Shown here in pieces: positions 55,371 through 64,000 of a stretch of DNA of 64,000 nucleotides (position 1 is its first letter; every line of letters begins with the position of its first letter). Position numbers and translations under genes: made by a program. The DNA lies in contig CANTFL010000074.1 of the NCBI GenBank assembly GCA_947650285.1, forward strand, positions 1 through 64,000. Direction: 5' to 3'. Source of the DNA: Hyaloperonospora brassicae. Lineage: Eukaryota > Oomycota > Peronosporomycetes > Peronosporales > Peronosporaceae. The notes under the pieces were generated by a model that was given only the letters and a program-made list of their open reading frames with translations, was not told the DNA's origin and searched no databases.

Positions 55371-55779
55371 CAGCGCTGTATCTAACCGAGCGTAAAGCCG
55401 ACTCAGCCGCTACCTATAGCTTCTTGTCAGACCTTGGCGAGCGTTTTTGCTCGTCGCCAAAGAACCTAGCGGAGATTGATCTTCTAATCATTCCACCAGT
55501 CAGCCAAGAGTTGGGCTGTGCGATATTCCGACGTTGGAATAGAGGTACTGTTGCCTACTTGAAGCTGTGCGAGAGCAATGGCCGCAATAAGTTTGCTATT
55601 CGCAATTTTGCGCGCACATCGGAGAACAGGAAAAACTCTCTTCGGCGTACAAACGCGCACAACAGTACTTGGCGCTTCGATCCGGATACTTATTCCATTG
55701 TGCTTAGCTGCTGTGCTATACAATAACATATCGACTCCTCGAATCCAATCAGCATGTAGAAAAAACCAATACCACCGAT

Positions 55780-56737
55780 CTAGTCGAGAACTAGCCGTTC
55801 CACCTCCGAAAAGGTGTAGAAATATGTGCAAGCCGCCGACTGAAAATATGGTATGACTCTTTCTTCTTCTTCTTCTTCTTCTTCTTCTTCTTTTATCTCC
55901 ATGGCATCGTCACGAACATCGATAAGCTGAGCCCAATAGAGAAAACTTCTGAGCTCCATCGAGTCATATCTGCCCGGTATCGAGTCAAAAGAACGGTCAA
56001 TTCGCGGAACTAACGTGCAGTTGAAGTCCCCTACCATGAACACCGGTCCATCGTATCCCATAAGAATATGTAGTAGCCGGTCGAAAAGCGCCTCTCGGGC
56101 AGTCTTACCCTTTATCGCTTGGAGCGTAAACGTTGACCGTAAGAACGGGTTCACCCATGATCGTGATTCTAACAGCCATCCAGTACGGTGTTTAATGCTC
56201 CTCATGCCACGGATCCAGTTCCGCAATGGATGAGTATGGGTTTAACAAAATAGCCACGCTTTCACGAGGGTGCTAAGACTATGTCCATAGCATGCACCCG
56301 GACTTGTCCAGAAATTCCCATGTAAAGGTGTACAGCTTCTCCAAAGATACCGACTCACCAATATTGACCAGAGTTTCTCGTAAAAGAACCAGGTCAATGG
56401 ATCCTCGTATTTTGCGCTGTGAAATGTGACCAAACCACTCGGTGCAGCGTTCCGGATGTTTGGGAAACTCTGCGACATTTTGCGAATGGAGACCGATGCT
56501 GTTTTCGCGCGGACGCCGTGATGTCTTCAACATTGGGCGACGACGACGTCGGTGGCAGCCGGCAGTGTTAAGTTGAACTGGTGAAATCTCAGTCCTGTCG
56601 GCCGGACGTAGTTGTCCCACGGGATCCAGAAGGAAAGGGAGAGAATCCACTCTCCTTGCCGCATCAACCCGTATCGCATTCGAGATGCCCTCAGTAATGA
56701 GGGTCCAGCAGTTGATCACCGCGAGCGATAAGGTCAA
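55780..56737 (-). pseudogene. LINE endonuclease
   Basis: The exonuclease-endonuclease-phosphatase fold is recognisable: LNPYSSIAELDPWHEEH near 56220, VNVYAPSDKG near 56120, and MVGDFNCTLVPRIDR (56035-55990). Stops and a frame change break it. A (TTC)n run at about 55860-55890 codes for poly-Glu at its end. Confidence 0.7.
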
Positions 56738-57500
56738 CCGCTATTTGCCAGTTGGCAGGTTTGCAGATAATGCTACCAACAGCCGTGCGTACCTCTATTG
56801 AGAGGTGATGCAGTACCTCCTTCGTCTGAGGCATCACCAATTTCGTCTCATCCTGAACGGATGTGAGCTTCGGGAGTAACAAGCACAAGACATCGAGTAT
56901 TTTCGATGATCCAAGTCGGCTAGCCTTTCGACGACAGTCGGACACAATAGATCCGGCTGTATTTTACTGAAGAATCTCCGTCGTTAGATATTGTCAGTCG
57001 TTTACCATCGAGTTTGGCCGACTTGTCCATCAGCCGTCGTGGCTCACTCCGTGCACAGCTCTCGAAGTCCCGCATCTGCGTGGGTGGTGTGTAGACGGAT
57101 TACAGCCAGTCGGGATCCGCTGTTAATGACATGATCGAAAGCTAGCAGAATTGAACCCTGGAATCGAAGCGAGAAAAGAAACCGGGTACGGCAGACTACT
57201 GACAAGTACCGCCAGATCCAGCGCACACGAGTGAATTCAGGCATATTTTTCCGTAGTCCCAAACGGCATCGTAGCTGGTAGTGCAGCCACTGCTTTGTGC
57301 TGGAGAACCCATGCCCGAATCGCAGATGTGTTTGCAGCAGTTTGTTTCGTGCTCTCAGACATAGCAGTAGCTGCTACTGCATTAAAGGCAGTGTCCGGAA
57401 CCTTGCGCACACTAGTTGCCTGTAAGGCCTGGTCGTGAGCATCAGGTGTGAGAAAGTGAATTATCGAAGTTCGTAACGCTATCTGGGTCTCCTGGCCGTC

Positions 57501-58740
57501 TCAACAGTTGGTAGGACGTGACGGCATTGCATTGCTACCTCGGTCAGGGTCGTATATTATTCCTGACGAGACCTTGAGCTCGTCTTCAATCGCCTTGTCT
57601 AGCTCCGCTGGAATGGGGACACTATCGGCGCAGGGTAGCGAAGATACCGCTCCTCCAGCTAGATCACCCATACACCTATTTTTTCCATGAGTAACCGTAC
57701 ATTCTGCCATAGTAACGTCAAGATGACGAGCGGGTTGCCCGTCTAAATCCAGAGGGTCCGTAAGACTCATGTCTGCCGGCGCCGGATCGAGAGGCTCCAC
57801 CACACCCGTCCCCGTTTCCGGAGGTGGCGCGGTAGTGGCTTTGAGTACGCTATGTTTGCGGCGATCATATGAAGACAACAAGCGCTCGATGGTCGAGCAT
57901 ATCTTCTCCCGCGCCTTTTCCGTCAACTCATCAGGCATCGTGCTCGGCGAGGTCGCAACTTGGGGAACTTTGTGTTTTACCGCAGGATTCATTTTCGATG
58001 TAATCTTCGCCAAACGGCGTGTCAGTGTTTTCAGCGGGTTCTATGCCCTCGTTTCATGCGCTGTAGCGCGTCTCGCCGCTGCGCTAGCGGTGCGATATTC
58101 GTACTCCAATCATAGCAATCCTTCATTTTCATCGACGAGAGAGGTTCGGTCCTCACCATTAGTTGTCTCATGAGCAATAGCCTCTTCGAGCTCATGAGCA
58201 TGATACTCGAAGTAGCAAGCTCGCGTGTAGTCTGCAGCGCGCTTCGTCTCCGCGGTAGTCGAACTGCGATACTCGACCGATTTTTTTGCGTCCACCACCT
58301 GCAACCGTGGCAAAGAAAACGCCTGCTCTTTCGATGATGTCGAGGGAATCGGCGATGGTGCATTCGTGTCAGTTGGTGGAGCTGCCACAGCAAACGGGTG
58401 ACTAGCCCAACAGCCCCTCTAGTTTACAAACTGCTCGCGTGAGCTGTTCGTTGGACTTGGAAGAAATTGAAGGTGCTGTCTTGGATTGCTCCGCAGCCAT
58501 TTTGCCATTCGGTGGAACCGTATACTTTTTTGGATGGAGTTGTTTCTTGTTGGACTTTGCCGAGTTTTCTGAGCTGCGCTTGGCGGGCGGTGCCTCAACC
58601 GGTTAATAAGACTTGCTAGCCCCAGCAGCAGTGGCCTACTGCGGGTTCCGGAGAGATTCACCTGACGAAGACTCAGATTGAGTCACCGGTGGACTAGAAT
58701 CCCAGTTTTTCTTGCGATATCCAGGATCCAGTTATCCAGC
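57501..58740 (-). pseudogene. LINE ORF1-like region
   Basis: Frames 58740-58420 (LHPKKYTVPPNGKMAAEQSK), 58388-58110 and 58013-57501 code for a basic, Ser/Pro-rich then helical protein. No zinc knuckle was seen. It lies upstream of the endonuclease, as ORF1 should. Confidence 0.45.
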
Positions 58741-59153
58741 GGTAGGCGGTTCAGCGGCCGTGACGCAGCCGTATCCGTTGCCATTCCACTAGCAGGTGTT
58801 GAGGCCGTGGTACCTCCCGCTTGCCGAGTCTGGTGATGCGCCTGCGAAACCTTGTGTCAACAGGTTTTTTTGTCTCCATACGCCTTTAACTGAGCCGTCG
58901 TTGCAGCCAGAATATCCGCTAGCTCATTTACGTACCGCAAGCAGTCTACAACGTCGAGGTGGATGAAATTCAACCTACTAACGGGTTGGGGCGCCAGTGA
59001 CATACCGAAAAACGCACGGTGATGATCCACCTGAAAGCTGCCTCTGCGCTCGGTGCACTTGGCACTACAATGATAAGGGAATAGCAGGTAAAACAGGGAA
59101 CGCGTTGAAAGTGCCGAAAATGATGGAGAAAGAGCTCCGTCTGTAAGGCTCGA

Positions 59154-59316
59154 TGCAACGGATCACGACGGACGATATCTGTTTACGTAAACGATGTCAT
59201 CATCATAAAAATCAGGCAAAGAAATCAGTCAGAAATCAGCAGGCTTAGAGTAGCACATAGTGGTGAACTAAGGACCTAATGAACTTACTTTTTGATTTAC
59301 TAACTTGGACACTACA
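59154..59316 (+). repeat. Gypsy-3 5' LTR (short)
   Basis: The end at 59316 (CTACA) is fixed by the primer site. The start is inferred from TGCAACGG at 59154, like the Gypsy-1 LTR start. The partner LTR is outside the window, so the length of 163 bp is provisional. Confidence 0.5.
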
Positions 59317-59318
59317 TC

Positions 59319-59335
59319 TGGTAGCACTTGTTGGT
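59319..59335 (+). other. Gypsy-3 primer-binding site
   Basis: TGGTAGCACTTGTTGG follows a TC spacer after the LTR. The first nine bases equal those of Gypsy-1 and Gypsy-2. Confidence 0.7.
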
Positions 59336-59500
59336 CCAGCGAACTATCCTCTGACCCCGACCTGAACTCCCCTGATTTTACTCCGACCTCGCCTGACTAA
59401 ATCTTAACCTCGCGACCCGACTCCGAACAACGAACTCCGTGCCTGAACTTGCTCCTGACACAGACTGATTAAGTGACCCAAGTGCACCGAGCGCAAAGCC

Positions 59501-62500
59501 ATGGGCGAGCCTTCAAACGCGGAGCTCATGCAAAGCATGCTTGCCATGATAGCGCAGCAGCAAGATATGATGCGTAAAATGGCCGAAGCGACGACGCTCA
59601 AGGATCTTCGACTTGACGCAGTGAAGGCGCCTCGCTACAGTGGCCAAATGCAAGAGTCCTTTGCATTATTCAAAGAACAGGTTCAACAGTATTTTGAAGT
59701 GAGACGAGTGGAGTGGAAGAGTGCGACAATGGCCGCCACGATTATACCGACTATCGGGAGCATGCTTACAGGCACAGCTGCCGATTGGTATGTCTGGTCA
59801 CGCAGCAGAATAAACACTGTCGATGAATTATTTTTCCACATTGAGCAAGAATTTGTACCCGCAGACTTGCAGATCCGGCTTCGGGACCAACTGCGGAATC
59901 TCAATCAAGCGCAGTGTCGAGATCTTGGCGACTTTGTAAATCGCTTTCGACAACTGATGATTCAAGTGCGTAACATGAGTGATGTCGACTCCGTCTTTTA
60001 CTTCACGCAAGGCCTGAAGCATCAGACCCGTGCTGAAGTGGAATATCGCCGTTGTTCGTCTCTAAGTCAGGCAATTAACGTTGCTTACGACTTTGAGCGT
60101 TCACATTTTGGCGTGGGGAGTTCAAGGCGTACTCAACAATTTCGTCGACCAGAAAGACCTACTCATCAGCGCTTTGACGATCCTCAACCGGAGCCGATGG
60201 AGATTGACAACGTGCAAGTAGTGTCACGAGAAGAGTGTTTCCAACGCAATCTGTGCTTCTATTGTAAGAAGCCAGGGCATCGACTCGCGGAGTGCCCGAC
60301 AAGACCACGAACCCGATCAGTTTCGAGACCGCGCGCGCGCGTGAGTATGATCGAAGATGTTCAAGATACAGCGGAATCTTCTGACGAAGCCATTGTTTTT
60401 GATCAATTTACGGTCAACACCTTACAAAATAATGGGGTCAATTATCGGCCTCATTTGTTGCGAAAGACTGGATCCATTGATGGTGTACCAGTACTGATCT
60501 TGCTGGACTGTGGAGCATCAACAAATGTAATTCGACCCGGTCTGGCTACTAAGGTTCTCCGCTCGCAGCGCGGCCAATTAAAGCGGTTTGATGGATCGCT
60601 TACACCACCGGCTGATCTAGCGACGGTGGAAGCGACAGTACGCACTAATGAAGGCGAGTTTTCAAACATGATCTTCACGGAAACCCATCTGGATGCCGAG
60701 CAGGATGTGATTTTTGGTCTTCCGTGGTTTCAAGAATATGCACCGCAAATTAATTGGACATCGGGTCAACTGCTTCTTCCAAATCAGCCTCACATCAGTG
60801 ATATGGATAGCACAGAGCGGACCGAGCTGACCCCAGACAGCACGATTTCCAGATCAGGTGGTCAACTGCACAGATCATACGTGCGCAGGTCCGACTACGC
60901 AGAGCTATTTGTCGTCAAGATCGCTTCTAATTTGGTGGACGACAATGTTCCGGATTGGCTTTGTGACCTTATACAGGAATATACCGACATATTCCCAGCG
61001 AAGCTACCCGACGGACTACCACCGCCACGTGCGGTGCAGTTTGACGTAGAAATGAAACCAGATGCGATTCCAAGTTCCAGAGCGCCGTTTCGTCTATCAA
61101 AGACCGAGCAAGAAGCACTGAATTCCTTCGTTGCCGACAACCTAAAGAAAGGCTGGGTCGAAGTGTCAAATTCTCCATGGGTTTCCAACATATTCGGTAT
61201 TCCTAAAAAAGACCATGTTACGGGCCAAGCTCCAACACGCGGTGAGTGGCTGCGATCGGGAAACAGCTTACAGCCGATTCGCTGGGTCATTGATTATCGT
61301 TACGTGAATAGCCAGACCAAAATCCCTAAAATACCTCTCCCTCACATCGAGGAACTATTTGACAGGATGGCAGGGTGCGCCGTGTTCACGGTTATTGACT
61401 TAGCACAAGGCTACCACCAGATGCTGGTTAACACTTCCAGTCGCCAGTACACAGCATTTCGGACGCACAAGGAGACATACCAGTGGTGTGTCGCGCCGAT
61501 GGGATTGGCAGGGATGCCCGGTGTATGGTCACGCCTTATGCGCGAATTGTTTGATAAGTTTGACTTCGCTGTGGTCTATCTGGATGACATATGCATCTTC
61601 TCCAAGACAAATGCCGATCACAAAATTCATCTACGCCAGGTATTTCAAGTGCTGCGACGTGAACAACTGTATGCTCACCGCGGCAAGTGCTCTTTTGGAA
61701 GGGACAGTGTGCAGTTCTTAGGTCACACGGTTTCACGAGATGGGTTGAGTGTGGATCAGCGTAAGACATCTGCAATCGCCACCATGGCCCATCCAACCTC
61801 GCGAAAGGAGCTGCTAAGCTTTTTAGGTCTCGCTGGTTATTATCGGCGTTTTATTTGTGACTTTGCCAAGATGGCACTTCCATTGAGCAAGCTGGTCAAG
61901 AAGGACGTACCTTGGGCGTGGTCAGAAGATCAAGATGAAGCTTTTCAATCATTAAAAGTCGCGCTACAACAAGCTCCCGTGCTTCAGCTACCGGACTTTT
62001 CTATTCCTTTCATCGTTACTACGGATGCATCAGGATTATGCATGGGTGGCGTTTTGTCACAGCTTACTGGTGGCGAGGACCATCCTATCGCGTTTTTTTC
62101 GAAAAAGTTTGGTATTCACGAACAAGGGTGGCCGGCACACGAACAGGAATTACTCGCGATCAAGACAGCACTCGCGAAATGGCGCCATTATTTACACGGT
62201 CGGTCATTTGATGTCTATACGGACAACAATGCGTGCCGTTGGATGTTACACCACCCAAACGTCACGCCTAAAATGGCGCGTATGCTGACTTTTTCTCTCA
62301 GTTTAATTTCACGCTACATCACGTCAAAGGTACTTCCAATATGGTCGCCGATGCATTGTCGCGTCCGAGCGTCACCCGTCCTGCTTTGACGAGAAGCGAA
62401 AGTATCGTCCCTCACGTTCATGACTGTGGTTCATTGTGCGCTCATCGCGACGCCCACCTTCGACGTCATCGTATTCATCTGGCGGTCCTCTGTATGCTGC

Positions 62501-64000
62501 CGAGCCTGGATAAAGACCTTCTTCTCGATGTGCAGGACTTTGAGGGGGTGGAACGAGTGCACCAGGTTGGTGTGCCTCAGAAACATCAGCGAAAGATTCA
62601 CGAAGAAGTCCGGCACATCGAGTTCATAATTTCAAGTATACATCTTTCGTCGGCATCGAAGAAGGCATTTATTCAAGGATACAACAAGGACCACGAGTTC
62701 ACAGAGGCGCTGAGCACAAATCACGACAAGTATGTTTTGGACGATGGATTGTTGTATCTGAGGACGAATCACGCAGTCAAACGGCTGTGCGTCCCGGCAG
62801 ATGATCGACTTATTACCTCCATTATTCGTGAACATCACGATGGAAACACCGCCGCACATCCTGGAGTGCGTCGCACGCAGCTTAAGGTGGCGCAATGGTA
62901 CTTCTGGCCCCGCTTGGAAATGGATGTACGAGAATATGTACAAAGCTGCGGTACATGCACAAGATGGAAGACGAGCACTTTGAAAAAAAATGGTAAACTT
63001 ATGCCGATTCCAGTTCCAGAAGAGTGCTGGGAAGTGGTTTCGATGGATTTCGTAACGGGCCTACCGGTGTCGAGGGGATTTGATGCTATAATGACAGTGG
63101 TCGACAAACTATCGAAGCGACCCCGATATGCACCTACGCACACGAACACGGATGCGCCGAAAGTTGCAAACCTTTTTTGATGTCGTGGTGCGTCATCACG
63201 GACTTCCAAAGGTCATTATCAGTGATCGTGATCCAAAGTTCACGTCGAACTTTTGGAAGTCGCTAATGACCATTATGGGAACCAAGTTGTCAATGACGAC
63301 AGCTCACCGTGCGCAAGCTGACGGCCAGACGGAGCGACAGAATTTAATTTTGGAAGACGCGCTGCGATGCATGGTTTCGTACCATGGCGACGACTGGTCG
63401 ACACATCTTGGTACCATAGAGTTCGCTCATGCAACTCTAGTGAGCAAATCAACACAGCTTTCACCTTTTGAGATAGACACAGGGCGGCAGGTTAGCAATG
63501 CTATTGCTGGAAGTTTCAGTGTCACAGGAAAGCAGTTACCTGTAGCCGAGTACGCGAAAAAATTTGCAGACAGGAGACAAAAGATCATCAAGCTTGCGCA
63601 AACAAACTTGGCCAAGGCTCAAGAAAAACAAAAAAACTACTACGACAAGAAGCGCAGCAACGTGACATTTACAACTGGAGACATGGTCATGCTTGACGCA
63701 AAACACCTCAAGCTACGTCACCACAATATGGGTACTGGAACCAGCAAAACAAAGCTGTTGGCGAAGAAGATCGGACCATTCAAGATTGAAACCATGATCA
63801 ATAGTAACGTGGCCAGACTTGTACTGCCTAGAAGCCTCCGCAAGCTGCATCCAAGTTTTAACATTGACTTGTTAAGTCATTTCGTCCCGAACCCGACGAG
63901 ATTTAGCGGTCGCCCGATCCCGAAAGCAGTGCCGGTGATACTGGATGAAGAAACCGGCAGTGAGCTGTACATCGTAGAAGCGCTGGTCAAGAAACGGGTC
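59501..64000 (+). CDS. Gypsy-3 gag-pol polyprotein (two frameshifts, runs off window)
   Basis: The first frame, 59501-62389, holds gag (capsid about residues 40-210), a CCHC knuckle CFYCKKPGHRLAEC (252-265), protease with LLDCGAST (about 335), RT with VVYLDDICIF (about 690) and RNase H with TTDASG (about 839) and VYTDNNACRW. A T5 run at 62290-62294 shifts the frame. Pol continues in the 62341-63180 frame with VVADALSRP in reading register, then the integrase HHCC module (REHHDGNTAAH ... CGTC) and the first catalytic Asp. A T6 run at 63173-63178 shifts again. The remainder to 64000 holds ISDRDPKF, ADGQTERQN and a chromodomain start (LYIVEALVKKR). All catalytic motifs are intact. Each shift is one base in a T run, in opposite directions, so sequencing error is possible. 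Confidence 0.85.

Larger units (their letters stand above)
51521..58740 (-). mobile_element. LINE (non-LTR) retrotransposon, decayed
   Basis: Read on the - strand from 58.7 to 51.5 kb: an ORF1-like region, apurinic endonuclease, reverse transcriptase, a zinc-finger-like segment and an RNase H domain. This is the order of LINEs with a C-terminal RNase H, common in oomycetes. Stops and frame changes interrupt every domain. No flanking target duplication was found. Confidence 0.8.
59154..64000 (+). mobile_element. Ty3/gypsy LTR retrotransposon Gypsy-3 (nearly intact, incomplete in window)
   Basis: LTR, primer site, gag, protease, RT, RNase H, integrase and the start of a chromodomain in normal gypsy order. 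It is distant from Gypsy-1 and Gypsy-2 in sequence. In spot checks it lacks their dense stem-loops. The 3' part is cut by the window end. Confidence 0.9.

Overview
The window looks like oomycete nuclear DNA (Phytophthora / downy mildew type). The basis is a START-FYVE protein, a DnaJ/DNAJC11-type gene with short GT-AG introns and a TACTAAC-like branch site, a TCAYTYY..-type initiator upstream of a small secreted protein, chromodomain Ty3/gypsy elements, and a LINE whose pol ends in an RNase H domain. The species cannot be named from the sequence. There are no rRNA or tRNA genes and no prokaryotic features.

Layout. 1-12.6 kb: an LTR relic and a segmental duplication (copy A) interrupted by a decayed Ty3/gypsy element on the + strand (Gypsy-1, 1892-9889). 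12.6-18.9 kb: gene-free DNA with LTR and Gypsy relics. 18.9-26.7 kb: a second decayed element of the same lineage on the - strand (Gypsy-2). 26.7-30.6 kb: copy B of the duplication, without Gypsy-1, carrying an intact small cysteine-rich secreted protein gene that is broken in copy A. 32.3-37.3 kb: an intact Ty1/copia element with apparently identical LTRs. 38-50 kb: a host gene island (START-FYVE, RING-H2, DNAJC11-like), with microsatellites. 50.5 kb: a far-decayed third relic of the small secreted gene. 51.5-58.7 kb: a decayed LINE (- strand). 59.2-64 kb: a third, much more intact Gypsy (Gypsy-3) that runs off the window.

Two features of the Gypsy-1/Gypsy-2 lineage stand out. First, Gypsy-1 is saturated with short perfect inverted repeats: I located 57 stems of 8-11 bp with short loops in about 7 kb, where chance predicts roughly one to three. 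Some stems are kept by compensatory base changes in the diverged Gypsy-2. Second, a long antisense gene lies at the 3' end of the element, opposite the chromodomain. Its protein is conserved between Gypsy-1 and Gypsy-2, with changes concentrated at third codon positions of the antisense frame, and a trace remains in a third relic. These are the best candidates for something undescribed. All identity figures are by eye; no search or folding program was run.
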